A stretch of 64,000 nucleotides of DNA from Novosphingobium resinovorum (lineage in GTDB: Bacteria; Pseudomonadota; Alphaproteobacteria; Sphingomonadales; Sphingomonadaceae): contig NZ_CP017076.1 in assembly GCF_001742225.1 (NCBI RefSeq), forward strand, positions 1,534,501 through 1,598,500, read 5' to 3'. Shown piece after piece: positions 9,016 through 18,010 of this stretch; the first letter of the stretch is position 1; every line of letters starts with the position of its first letter. The position numbers and the translations under genes are program-made. The notes beneath the pieces were generated by a model. That model did not search any database, had not been told where the DNA came from, and worked only from the letters and a program-made list of their open reading frames with translations.

Positions 9016-9783
9016 TCAGGGTCTGGTTTTGGCCTTTCGGGCCCGGCTGTGAGCGAGGCGATAGCTTTCGCCGTTCATCTCGAGGATGCTGACGTGATGG
9101 GTCAGACGATCGAGGAGCGCGCCTGTGAGGCGCTCGGATCCGAAGGTTTCAGTCCATTCGTCGAAGGGCAGGTTGCTGGTGATCAAGGTGGAGCCGCGCT
9201 CATAGCGCTGGGAGATCAGCTCGAACAACAGTTCGGCACCGGTCTTGGAGAGCGGTACGAAGCCCAGTTCGTCAATGATGAGCAGCTTGTATCCGGCCAT
9301 CTGCTTCTGGAAGCGCAGGAGACGCCGCTCGTCGCGCGCCTCCATCATCTCGCTGACCAGCGCCGCCGCAGTGGTGAAGCCCACCGACAGTCCTTTCTGG
9401 CATGCTGCCAGCCCGAGCCCCAAAGCTACGTGCGTCTTGCCGGTGCCCGATGGCCCCAGAGCGATGGCGTTCTCACGCCGCTCGATCCACTCGCAGCGCG
9501 CCATCTCGAGCACCTGCATCTTGTTGAGCCTGGGGATAGCGGCGAAGTCGAAGCTGTCGAGGCTTTTGACGGCGGGGAAGCGCGCGGCCTTGATGCGCCG
9601 CTCGACCATACGACGCTCCCTGTCGATCATCTCCATCTCGACGAGACGGGCGAGGAAGCGGATATGATCGACGCCTTCAGCGGCACATTGCCGGGCGAGC
9701 TTGTGATGCTCTCGCAGGCACGTAGGCAGCTTGAGTGCCTTGAGATGGTGAGCGAGAAGAATCTCCGGTGCCTGATCGCTCAT
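9016..9783 (-). CDS. istB: IS21-family helper ATPase IstB
   Basis: The 255-aa AAA+ helper protein of IS21 transposition has Walker A ALGPSGTGKTHVALGLG (about residue 105), Walker B LLIIDELGFVPLS and the conserved ITSNLPFDEW segment. I chose the ATG at 9783 because it overlaps the istA stop (ATGA at 9780-9783), the standard IS21 arrangement. An open frame continues upstream to 9909, but that stretch lies inside istA. Length and motifs are normal for the family. It would assemble on target DNA and activate the IstA transposase. Confidence 0.93.
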   Translation of the reverse strand: MSDQAPEILLAHHLKALKLPTCLREHHKLARQCAAEGVDHIRFLARLVEMEMIDRERRMVERRIKAARFPAVKSLDSFDFAAIPRLNKMQVLEMARCEWIERRENAIALGPSGTGKTHVALGLGLAACQKGLSVGFTTAAALVSEMMEARDERRLLRFQKQMAGYKLLIIDELGFVPLSKTGAELLFELISQRYERGSTLITSNLPFDEWTETFGSERLTGALLDRLTHHVSILEMNGESYRLAHSRARKAKTRP

Positions 9784-11288
9784 GCGGCCTCCTGCCTGTC
9801 GGACAGCAGGCTCATATAGGCTCTGGCAAAGGTCTTCTCGACCGTCGTGCGTGGCAGGAAGGGATAGACGTCCAGGTCCAGCCTGGGCGGCACGCGTTCG
9901 ACCCGGCACAGGACCAGGTGCCTGACGGCATCGAAGCCGATGGCGCCAAGGTCGATGGCCTGTTCCACCGCCGCCTGGAGATCGGCGATGGTGAACGTTT
10001 CCAGCAGGCGCAGCACCTGTACATATTCGCGCCTGCCATGTTTGTGCATGCGCCCTTCCATCAACCGCTGGAGCGTCCCGAACGCTTCGGGCAGGTCCCA
10101 GCCCTGCAAAGGGGCCGCCTGGTCGAATGCGTTGATCTTCTGCTCAATCAGCGGGAGATAATGGAGCGGGTCGAAGATAACCTCCTCGCGGGCATGGCAA
10201 CGCGGGTGACGGGCGATGACCTCGCTGCGGCATCCGATCACCACCGCATCGACATAGGCCCTGATCCAGACTTCCTGATGGCCCCAGGCCACCGGAACCG
10301 AATAATCGTTGGTCCTGTAGCGCACCAGGGATTGCGAGGAGACCCGCCCCCCGGTCTGATCGCAGGCCTCGAAGGGTGTAGCGGGCAGAGGCTGCATCGC
10401 CGCCAAATCGCGCTGCAAGCGCTCACCGATCGTCTCGCTCTCCCCGCGCACCTTGTCCTGCTGGCGCCTGCGGCATTGCTCCTCCAGCCACAGGTTGAAC
10501 GCCTCCCAGGTCGGGAACTTCGGGATCGGCACCATGAAATTGCGGCGGCAGTAACCAACCAGCCCTTCCACATTGCCTTTCTCGTTCCCCTTGCCCGGGC
10601 GGGCATAGCGGTCGCGGATCACGTAATGCGACAGGAAAGCGCTGAACAGCGTGGCACGCTTGCGCGTGCCGTCTGGCAGGATCTTCGCCACCAGGCAGCG
10701 ATCGTTGTCATAGACGATCGAGCGCGGCACCGCGCCGAAGAACGCGAAGGCATGGACATGTCCGTCCACCCAGGCCTCCGCCACCGCCGCCGGATAGGCT
10801 CGCACATAGCAGGCATCACTGTGCGGCAGATCGAGCGCGAAGAAGTAAGCCTTTTGCTCCACCCCGCCGATCTCCACCAGCGCTTCCCCGAAATCGGCCT
10901 GCGCATCTCCCGCCGGGTGCGCCAGCGGCACGAACATCTCCCGGCTGCGTTGCTCGCGCTCCCGGATGTAATCCTTGATGATCGTATAGCCGCCGGTAAA
11001 ACCATGTTCGGTGCGCAAACGGTCGAATACCCGCTTCGCCGTATGGCGCTGCTTGCGCGGGACACCGCGATCCCCCTCAAGCCATCCATCGATGATCCCC
11101 ACAAACCCGTCCAGCTTCGGGCGCTGCGGTGCAGACTGACGCCGGTAACCCGGCGGCGATGAAAACGACAGCATCTTGCGCACCGTATCGCGCGACACAT
11201 TGAAACGCTTCGCCGCCGCCCGTTGGCTCATGCCATCCGCGCAAGCCAAACGGACCTGAAGATAAAGTTCCACGCTGTAGATCCCCAC
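9780..11288 (-). CDS. istA: IS21-family transposase IstA
   Basis: The 502-aa transposase has an N-terminal HTH (QRAAAKRFNVSRDTVRKML, residues about 22-40) followed by an rve-type DDE integrase core. Acidic positions lie in DAQADFGEA (about 125), VYDNDRCL and the region around KGNEKGNVEG. The start is a GTG at 11288, about 105 bp inside the right IS end; no better ATG lies upstream within the element. It is coupled to istB by an ATGA overlap. Full length and apparently intact. Confidence 0.92.
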   Translation of the reverse strand: MGIYSVELYLQVRLACADGMSQRAAAKRFNVSRDTVRKMLSFSSPPGYRRQSAPQRPKLDGFVGIIDGWLEGDRGVPRKQRHTAKRVFDRLRTEHGFTGGYTIIKDYIREREQRSREMFVPLAHPAGDAQADFGEALVEIGGVEQKAYFFALDLPHSDACYVRAYPAAVAEAWVDGHVHAFAFFGAVPRSIVYDNDRCLVAKILPDGTRKRATLFSAFLSHYVIRDRYARPGKGNEKGNVEGLVGYCRRNFMVPIPKFPTWEAFNLWLEEQCRRRQQDKVRGESETIGERLQRDLAAMQPLPATPFEACDQTGGRVSSQSLVRYRTNDYSVPVAWGHQEVWIRAYVDAVVIGCRSEVIARHPRCHAREEVIFDPLHYLPLIEQKINAFDQAAPLQGWDLPEAFGTLQRLMEGRMHKHGRREYVQVLRLLETFTIADLQAAVEQAIDLGAIGFDAVRHLVLCRVERVPPRLDLDVYPFLPRTTVEKTFARAYMSLLSDRQEAA

Positions 11289-11393
11289 ACCTCCCTGACT
11301 TGGCAGAAAGGCTTCAAGGTGGACGACTTTTACGCCGCCCGCAGCAGGACTATCCCGCCGCTAGCGTGGCCGAATATTGCTCCGCCGTTCTCA

Positions 11394-11399
11394 TCTGGT
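11394..11399. repeat. Right target-site duplication of IS21-type insertion
   Basis: Second copy of TCTGGT, immediately after the right IS end at 11393. Together with the copy at 8887-8892 it fixes the insertion boundaries. Confidence 0.9.
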
Positions 11400-12835
11400 C
11401 GATCGATCTGGACTCTGCTGTGCCTGACGCACAGGACATTGCCGATATCCGCGCTGCGCATGAGATGTTTGGATGGCTGCGCGAGCGGGCAGATTGCGCC
11501 CTGATCGAACGCAGTTTTGACGGGCACCGGCCAGACGCCCTGCTGGAGGCCGCGATCACAGCCTTGCCCACGTCATCCGCGCGTCCCCGCTTCATCGACA
11601 GCCGCAATCAGGCGCTGTTTCCTCAGGTGGTCGAGCGCCTGGGTACCAAAAAGAAGGCCGACCGTCTCATCCTCGGGTCTGGCTATTTCGAGAGCGACGG
11701 CGATGGTGCTGCTGGCCTGCCAGAGCGACTGCGCCGCGCATTGGTGCAGGAGAAATCCCTGACGAAAACAGCGGCTCTCGACCTGTTTCTCAACCCGTCC
11801 TCCTGTCAGGGGCTTGCTGCCCGGGCCGGTGCCTTGATTGACGCAGGCTGGAACTTGCGCCCTCCGCGCTCTGTCTTGCATGGAACTGATGGGTGCCTGC
11901 ATGCAAAATTTGTGGTGCTGGCGTCGGGCGAGACCGAGGCCTCGGGACGGGCTTATCTTGGATCCGGCAATCTGAGCATGAACGGGTTTGAGCGTGCCGC
12001 AAGCGCCGGGGGAAACCTTGAGGCAGGTGTGATCGTCGATCTGCCGGGAGGACTGAAATGGCCGCGACGCAGAGACACGCGGAACGGTATCGCCGCTGTT
12101 TTTCCGATCCAGTTCACTGATGTGGTGACGCCCGAGGCCCTGCAGCAAGGGGAAGGCTTTGTGCGCCCCGATGAGCCAGAAACCCAGCCGCCAGTTGCGT
12201 GGTTTATATGGCAAGACGGGGTGCTCTCGGCCCCCGAAGACAAATCGGTGATGGTGATTGGTGTCGATGCGGCTCAGGCCCAGACACCTTGTCCATGGCC
12301 TGCACCGGCTCCAGCGATTGTGACCCTCGCGGAGGGCGGCTGGCGGCTGCCTGTCATTTCTTCCGGCGCACTTGTTGTCGCTCGCCCCTCCGATATGTCG
12401 GTCGAAGATATCCTTGCCAGCCTTGGATCATTTCCCGAGCCTGGTGATGCTGACAGCGAAGATGAGGGTGAGGAAGGCGAAGAGCCGCTCACCGACGCCT
12501 CAGATACCACCGAAGCTCCGCCAGCTGCCTATCCCATTCGCAGGATGATGGAACTTCTGGTGCGTCTTTGTGAGACACAGGCAAGGTTAGACCCGCGGGA
12601 CTGGCAAAGGTGGTGTCGGGAGTTGCAACAGAAACTTTGCGCTATCGCGTCTCGCGAAAAAACGATGCTCGAGTTCTTCCGGAACGCCAGGGCAAATCCT
12701 CTGCCTGCTCTGGCAGATCCGCGTATGCGCCCGGAAGGGGTTTCGCCAGACCTATTGAGAGATGCGCTTTTGGCAGTGTCCGTCGCGTGGGAGCTCAGCG
12801 CTTACCCATCGCTCTGGGAACGGGAGGCCGCGTGA
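11400..12835 (+). pseudogene. Phospholipase D-like protein, 3' part beyond the IS
   Basis: This is the continuation of the gene begun at 8526. The frame is open from inside the IS (from 11300) to the stop at 12835, but the protein resumes at 11400. A second phospholipase D-like half-motif lies near nt 11895-11985 (LHAKFVVLASG followed by LGSGNLSMNGF). With the first half-motif before the IS, the protein had the usual two-HxK active site of this nuclease/phospholipase superfamily. The C-terminal third has a very acidic segment (about nt 12435-12520). The stop overlaps the start of the helicase gene (TGATG), which argues that the two proteins work together. The fragment lacks a native start and the intact enzyme cannot be made while the IS is present. 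Confidence 0.85.
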
Positions 12836-15375
12836 TGGTGGACTGGAACGAAGTCGCGAGCATTCTGGATCGTATCGCAGGGACGTCTGATGATACCGTG
12901 CTAGATCATGGCCAGAAGGCGAGTGTCACAGAACTAGCGTGCCGTATCCGGGCGGGCCAACGCTCGGCCCTGTTGGCTGATGAGGTGGGTATGGGCAAGA
13001 CCCGCATTGCGGCGGCGCTGATCGCAGCGGTGCGGGAGGCGGGCGGGCGCAGCGCCATTGTTCTGCCCGCGGGCCTTGGGGCACAATGGCAACAGGAACT
13101 GAAACGGTTCAACACCGACGACAAGACATTGCTGCCGCTGCGCAGCTATGATGGTTTCATCTCCGGTTTTTTGCACGATACCGATGCGGAGGGGAGCGCA
13201 AGACGGTTACACAGCCATAAGGAGTGGCTTTCGGATCGCCGCAAGCAGCGTGAGTTGCCGGAGAACGGCTGGGCCGCCGAAGAGATCATAATGATATCTC
13301 ATTCCTTCGCGAACATGCAGTTTCCCAATCGTGGAGAAGGCCCCGCTGGAGGCTGGCGCCGGGAACTCTTACCCAACGTCGCCCGCCTGATTGACGGCCG
13401 ACGGCGCAACTTCATGCGCGAAAATTTCCATTCGGGTGAGGTGGGCTATGTATATGCCAGTCGCCGTGCGGCGCGGCACATTGCCCAAACGATTCTGGAC
13501 CACGAACTGCCGCGCGATGCCATTAACGGCGATCAGAAATGGCTTTCGGCGGACGATTACAAGAACAGGATCCTGCCGCTGATCGGCTATGGCCTGGGTC
13601 AGTTTGATCTCATAGTCGTTGACGAAGCCCACAAGGCGCGCGGCGCAGATTCAAGCCTTTCGCGCATTCTCGGCCCGGTAAGCTGGGAAGCGGATGATCC
13701 TTTTCGTCTGGGCATGACCGCAACCCCGGTCGAGCTGGACTCCAGCCAGTGGATCGACACGCTGGAGCGACTCAATGGTCGCGATGATGATCAGGATATT
13801 ACTGCGCTCGCAGAGCTGACGGAATGGATCACCGGCTATGTGGATGTTGTTCGTCGGATTCAAACCGAAGAACTGGACGAGACGCTGACCGGGGAATTCG
13901 AGACCTCCGCCCGGCAGTTCTACGCAGCATTGCGACCACACGTCCTGCGCCGGGACAAACGAAGTGACCCCGAATTCTGCGTCTTCAAAGACAGTCATGG
14001 TGATTATCGTGAGGTCACCGATATCCCGGTTTCACCGGAGGCAGAGGGTTTTACCCGTGACTGGTTGCGCCGCTTTTGTGCGGCTGAGGCGCTGTCGTTA
14101 CTCCCTCAGGATGATCCGCGTGTGAAACGGGTCAGGCTCGCCGTTGCCCAGGGGTATGGGTTCGGCTTTGGAGAGGATGAGGAAGACAGCCATTCTGGCA
14201 TGACAGATGCAAACCTCGTTGGTCCGGCGGGGTTTTGGACGGAAGCTTTTACCGCTGAGAGCAACGACATCTATAGCCACCCTGCGATCCTGGCGGCAGT
14301 GAGACAAATCGAGGCCTATACACGGGCCGGCGAGAAAGTGCTCGTCTTCGGCAGGTTCCTGACGCCGATGAATGTGCTGACCAGACTGCTGGACGCGCGT
14401 GAGATGCTGCGTCGTTTGCGAGACGGACAGCACTGGCCTGCCAGTGGGATCGGGGAAAGCAATATAGCAGCCGTCATTGCGGCGATGAGAGATCCTGATC
14501 TTGCGGTGGCGGGTGGGGTCGACGAAATCGATGTGATGTTGAAAACCCGCTATCAGGAGTGGGCGAGCGAGCGACGGGCTGAACTCGCACGGCTTCATCG
14601 GGAGTTGGAAGACCTTGCGCTGGAGGGAGGAGCTGCTGCATTTCTGTCAGAGATTCTGCGCCATGAGGACGGCAAACAAGACCTTCAATTCGGGGCTTTG
14701 CTCGAGGCACTTGGTGGCAGGCGGGAAGTTGCGGGCGCTTCCTGGACGGGGCGGGAAATGCTCGGGCTGTTCGAAAAACTGCTCCTGGAGCTTGCCGGCG
14801 ATGATGAAGCAGAGAACAACGATACGCAGAAAGCCCGGCTGGATGCCTGGCTGAACGATTATTCCGGGCGCGAGGGCAACTTCGCCAGGATGATGTCAGG
14901 TGCAACCGCACCGCAAACGCGGCGTATGCTGCAATCTGCATTCAACCGGTCGTCCAGTTGGCCGATGGTGCTCCTCGCGCAATCCCGCGTCGGGCGTGAG
15001 GGCCTGAATCTGCATGAGGCCTGTCGCACAGTGATTCTACTGCACGCGGAGTGGAATCCCGGCATTGTCGAGCAGCAGATTGGGCGTGTGGATCGCAAGA
15101 ACAGTCTTTGGCTTCGCGAATGGCGGAAATGGAGGGATCATGGTGATGGTCTCCCGCCCCGCATTCGGGTTCACCCTGTTGTCGTCAGTGGCACATACGA
15201 CGATCACAACTGGCAGGTTCTCAAGGCGCGTTGGCTGGAACTGAGGGCGCAGTTGCATGGCGATGTCCTGCGTCCCGTTCCAGGTCGGTCAGAGGTGATA
15301 GATGACAAACGAACCTGCGCTGACCGCGTTCGGCGCGCAGTGCCGGATTTTTCGCCGGGAAGACGTGGCGGTTGA
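12835..15375 (+). CDS. SNF2/DEAH-type helicase of the defence cassette, 846 aa
   Basis: Superfamily 2 helicase/translocase: motif I LLADEVGMGKTRIAAAL (about residues 42-58), motif II LIVVDEAHKARG, motif III GMTATP, and C-terminal motifs V-VI in SRVGREGLNLHEA and QQIGRVDRKNS. The last motif is typical of SNF2/HepA-like members. The ATG at 12835 overlaps the stop of the phospholipase D-like gene by one base, so I prefer it over the open frame reaching back to 12610. The protein would translocate on DNA and could load or regulate the two-HxK nuclease. Because the IS separates it from the upstream promoter, its expression in this strain may be reduced. Confidence 0.88.
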   Translation: MVDWNEVASILDRIAGTSDDTVLDHGQKASVTELACRIRAGQRSALLADEVGMGKTRIAAALIAAVREAGGRSAIVLPAGLGAQWQQELKRFNTDDKTLLPLRSYDGFISGFLHDTDAEGSARRLHSHKEWLSDRRKQRELPENGWAAEEIIMISHSFANMQFPNRGEGPAGGWRRELLPNVARLIDGRRRNFMRENFHSGEVGYVYASRRAARHIAQTILDHELPRDAINGDQKWLSADDYKNRILPLIGYGLGQFDLIVVDEAHKARGADSSLSRILGPVSWEADDPFRLGMTATPVELDSSQWIDTLERLNGRDDDQDITALAELTEWITGYVDVVRRIQTEELDETLTGEFETSARQFYAALRPHVLRRDKRSDPEFCVFKDSHGDYREVTDIPVSPEAEGFTRDWLRRFCAAEALSLLPQDDPRVKRVRLAVAQGYGFGFGEDEEDSHSGMTDANLVGPAGFWTEAFTAESNDIYSHPAILAAVRQIEAYTRAGEKVLVFGRFLTPMNVLTRLLDAREMLRRLRDGQHWPASGIGESNIAAVIAAMRDPDLAVAGGVDEIDVMLKTRYQEWASERRAELARLHRELEDLALEGGAAAFLSEILRHEDGKQDLQFGALLEALGGRREVAGASWTGREMLGLFEKLLLELAGDDEAENNDTQKARLDAWLNDYSGREGNFARMMSGATAPQTRRMLQSAFNRSSSWPMVLLAQSRVGREGLNLHEACRTVILLHAEWNPGIVEQQIGRVDRKNSLWLREWRKWRDHGDGLPPRIRVHPVVVSGTYDDHNWQVLKARWLELRAQLHGDVLRPVPGRSEVIDDKRTCADRVRRAVPDFSPGRRGG

Positions 15376-15440
15376 ATTGTAGTGTAACCGATACTCACGC
15401 TGCTGTTCGGAATAGGACGGAATGAAAGCTGCTATTTTTA

Positions 15441-15640
15441 GCAACCATTCTCCCCGAGTTGGATTTGGCGTTGATAGGAAAATGGATGTTAGTAGGTCGC
15501 AAGTAATGGTGGTTGCAGCCTCCCGCAACCATCTTTACCGGCGTCGATTGCAAGTTGTGATCGATGCCGGTCCCCGCAACCATCTTTACTTGCTCGGGCA
15601 ACAAGTGAAGATTAGATCCAGCCCCCGCAACCAATAATTA
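15441..15640. repeat. 51-bp direct repeats resembling the 3' end of initiator tRNA
   Basis: The core CCCGCAACCATCTTTAC occurs at 15522 and 15573, and CCCGCAACCA again at 15624, so the spacing is exactly 51 bp twice. A weaker GCAACCA lies at 15441. The third copy reads ATCCAGCCCCCGCAACCA, which matches the T-stem/acceptor/CCA end of a bacterial initiator tRNA (typically ATCCNGCCCCCGCAACCA, from memory). The array sits between the end of the defence cassette and a tyrosine integrase. It may represent stacked attachment sites. No complete tRNA precedes it in the window. The first copy can also fold as GGTTGC/GCAACC. Confidence 0.65.
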
Positions 15641-15781
15641 CAATCAAAACAACAGTTTAGGATCACCGCTGAAATCGGCGACAGGCTCGATGTGCCTAGC
15701 ACAACGCTAGCACATTTGCGCAGCTTTGCGATTTGTGAGACATTCCCACCCAGGCTCCCCTTGCAGCAGTGGCGGTTTGTC

Positions 15782-17101
15782 ATGCAGAGGCACGAGATCT
15801 TAGGTGGAAAGGTCCAGGTTTACCGGCGCATCGACGGCGGCAACTGGCATTGCTCCGCATCGGTTGGTGGCAGGCAGCACCGAGCCACCACCAGGACCGA
15901 CAGCGTATCGCTGGCCAAGCAAGTTGCCGAAGATTGGTATCTCGGTCTGCGCGGCAAATTGCATGCCGGCATCCTCAAGACCGAGAAGACCTTCAAGGAA
16001 GCGTCCGCTCAGTTCCTGCGTGAATACGAGATCATCACCGAGGGCCAGCGCAGCAAACGCTGGACCGAGGGACACGGTATTCGCCTTCGCGTGCATTTGC
16101 TGCCGTTCTTTGGCGACCTTGGTCTTTCCGAGATCACCGGCGGCAAAGTGCAGGAATACCGGGTGCACCGGATGTCGTCGCGGGGCATCGCCAATCCGCA
16201 TTCGAAGAGCAATCGCCCGGTCTCGGACAAGGCGCCTGCCCGAAAAACCCTTCACAACGAAATCGTGACGCTGCGCCAGGTGCTGCGCACCGCCGTGAGC
16301 CATGGCTGGCTGTCGCACCTGCCCGACATCTCCAGTCCTTATCGCGCTTCGAGCAAGGTGGAGCATCGGCCCTGGTTCAGTCCCGCCGAATACAAGCAGC
16401 TCTACAAGGCCACCGGGGCCTATGCGAGGGAGCCGTTCCACGCGCACTTTCAATGGAACGCGCAGCAGGTGCATGACTACGTCCTGTTTATGGCCAACAC
16501 CGGCCTGAGGCCCGATGAAGCCTCCAACCTTGAGCACCGCGATGTTGAGATCGTCATCGACGATGAGACGGGACAGCAGATCCTGGAAATCGAGGTTCGC
16601 GGTAAGCGGGGGGTGGGCTTCTGCAAATCTATGCCCAATGCTGTGCGACCCTATGAGCGGCTGCTCAATCGTCCGAGGCCCGTGCAGGGGGAAAGTCGCC
16701 GCGCGGCGCAGCGAAGGCGCCGGGCTGGAATTGATGAGGCGATTGAAGCGCCTGAGGCTCAGCTTCCGAAGCCGACCGACAAAGTCTTCCCCGGCAATCA
16801 TGTGAAGCTGTTCAACGGCGTGCTTGCGAGGGCGGAGCTGAAATTTGACCGGGATGGCAAGGCCCGAACCGCCTACTCGCTGCGCCACACGTATATCTGT
16901 CTGCGGCTCATGGAAGGCGCCGATGTCTACGCGGTTGCCCGTAACTGCCGCACCAGCGTCGAGATGATCCAGAAGCATTACGCCGCCCACATCAAGAACA
17001 TGATCAGCGCCGCGTCGGTGAATGTACGCAAGGTCAAGCCGAAGCGCCGCCGGCAGCCTGTGCCCGTGGCATTCGAAGATGATGATCTGATCGACGTCTA
17101 G
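15782..17101 (+). CDS. Tyrosine site-specific integrase, 439 aa
   Basis: Phage/island-type tyrosine recombinase. The catalytic domain shows the first Arg in NTGLRPDEASNLEHRDV (about residue 242), the H-x-x-R box region in AYSLRHTYICLRLMEGAD, and the nucleophile region IQKHYAAH near the C terminus. The N-terminal half fits a SAM-like core-binding domain. I chose the ATG at 15782; the frame is open to a GTG at 15692, but no better ribosome site is visible there. It lies next to tRNA-3'-like repeats and at the edge of the defence cassette, so it probably mobilised a genomic island that includes the cassette. Confidence 0.88.
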   Translation: MQRHEILGGKVQVYRRIDGGNWHCSASVGGRQHRATTRTDSVSLAKQVAEDWYLGLRGKLHAGILKTEKTFKEASAQFLREYEIITEGQRSKRWTEGHGIRLRVHLLPFFGDLGLSEITGGKVQEYRVHRMSSRGIANPHSKSNRPVSDKAPARKTLHNEIVTLRQVLRTAVSHGWLSHLPDISSPYRASSKVEHRPWFSPAEYKQLYKATGAYAREPFHAHFQWNAQQVHDYVLFMANTGLRPDEASNLEHRDVEIVIDDETGQQILEIEVRGKRGVGFCKSMPNAVRPYERLLNRPRPVQGESRRAAQRRRRAGIDEAIEAPEAQLPKPTDKVFPGNHVKLFNGVLARAELKFDRDGKARTAYSLRHTYICLRLMEGADVYAVARNCRTSVEMIQKHYAAHIKNMISAASVNVRKVKPKRRRQPVPVAFEDDDLIDV

Positions 17102-17323
17102 TTGCTACTCAGCGCGGCGCTTGCCAACGCGCCAGCGCATCCCCTTGCGGGTGCGCCTCGCAGCAGCGCCCTTGCGGCGCTGATGCGTGCACGAACGTGC
17201 CTCTACGCAAAATTGCAGGGCAAACCGGCCACAGTTACAGTCGCTAATAGACCCCCTTGGTAACGGCGCCAACGTAACTTGATTACTATTCACCAGGCTC
17301 TTTTAAAAGCATTCCCCGGACTT

Positions 17324-17545
17324 TCAGCGCAAGGGCGACGGTTTCGTATCTTGCAACAGCAGAATAGTGTGGCTTGGGCTGCAGGCGGCAGTGCGTGGCG
17401 CGGCCTTAGCGAGCGCGCTCAGCATTCGCCCAAACAGGCGAACAAGGTCCTCATCATCGGCAGGCCAGCCATCTTGGGGGACGTGCGCGAGAGCGCGTGC
17501 GATGTCAGCGTCGCTGACACTTGCAAAAGAAACGGACTGGCCCAT
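17324..17545 (-). CDS. Small hypothetical protein, 73 aa
   Basis: I do not recognise this protein. A perfect-looking ribosome site (GGAGG, 5 nt before the ATG at 17545) supports the start and the reality of the gene. The sequence is acidic in its first half (SVSDADIARALAHVPQDGWP) and ends in a Ser/Thr/Pro-rich tail. No signal peptide, membrane segment or metal motif is apparent. It stands alone between the integrase and the small secreted proteins. The 220 bases between the integrase stop and this gene hold nothing I can identify. Confidence 0.5.
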   Translation of the reverse strand: MGQSVSFASVSDADIARALAHVPQDGWPADDEDLVRLFGRMLSALAKAAPRTAACSPSHTILLLQDTKPSPLR

Positions 17546-17624
17546 GCGCACCTCCAATGAGTACACTTGATGGTGATCGCGATCGGGCCGGTTGGCGAGT
17601 TACAAGGATGAAACCTGGGAAGGT

Positions 17625-17999
17625 TCAATTCCGCCAAGGTCGCGCCAGTCCACGCGCGATCAGATATTCACCGGCGTCCTGATCACCGACATAGATCTGC
17701 GCCAGCGTGCGGCCGTAGCGGTCTTGCCCAAGGCGCTCGATCGTGACGCGACCGTTTGCAAGGAGAGATCGTAGAGCTTCGCGGCTTTGTTCGCCGGCGC
17801 CGTAGTCGCACCATGCCGGGTTCCTGGATCCAGCGAAACGCTGGCGCTGCTGAGGTGCGCATCGCGGCGAATCCCTAAGTTCGGGGGCATCGATGTTGGC
17901 GATACGCACCTTTTCGCGGTTGCAAAGTGTGAGGGTGTCGCCGTCATGAACATTGGCGACGCAGAGACCTGCGGCGGCGGCGAATAGGAGGAGCGACAT
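17625..17999 (-). CDS. Thermonuclease-family (SNase-like) protein, 124 aa
   Basis: Staphylococcal-nuclease fold: VHDGDTLTL, then VRIANIDAPEL (Arg plus Asp of the active site), then GEQSREALRSLLANGRVTIERLGQDRYGRTLA carrying the second catalytic Arg, and GLARPW at the end. The first 15 residues are hydrophobic and may act as a short signal peptide, consistent with an exported nuclease. It starts 11 nt downstream of the SH3-domain gene on the same strand, so the two are probably cotranscribed. Shorter than canonical SNase (about 150 aa), but the core is present. Confidence 0.8.
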   Translation of the reverse strand: MSLLLFAAAAGLCVANVHDGDTLTLCNREKVRIANIDAPELRDSPRCAPQQRQRFAGSRNPAWCDYGAGEQSREALRSLLANGRVTIERLGQDRYGRTLAQIYVGDQDAGEYLIARGLARPWRN

Positions 18000-18010
18000 A
18001 TCTATGGGCC

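Larger units (their letters stand above)
8893..11393 (-). mobile_element. IS21-family insertion sequence, complete, 2501 bp
   Basis: The left end reads TGTCAACGGCGGAGCAAAAG and the reverse complement of the right end reads TGAGAACGGCGGAGCAATAT. These are imperfect terminal inverted repeats beginning TG as expected for IS21, and the similarity continues past 25 bases (TCGGCCA in both). Between them lie istA and istB on the minus strand, overlapping at ATGA. The element splits the phospholipase D-like gene of the defence cassette in the antisense orientation. Both transposition genes and both ends look intact, so it may be mobile. Confidence 0.93.

Noticed and set aside
9768..11162. A 464-codon open frame on the + strand
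   Set aside because: It lies antisense to istA, has no family resemblance and reflects the GC-rich codon pattern of the real gene.
8526..15375. DISARM system
   Set aside because: PLD and SNF2-type genes are present, but no DrmA/DrmB (DUF1998) or methyltransferase is visible.
15395..15634. 79-codon minus-strand frame reading MVAGAGS repeats
   Set aside because: It is only the reverse translation of the tRNA-like repeats, a common false gene next to integrases.
15441..15640. CRISPR array
   Set aside because: Only about three imperfect copies, repeat-spacer pattern not regular in both parts, tRNA-like 3' ends, no cas genes.
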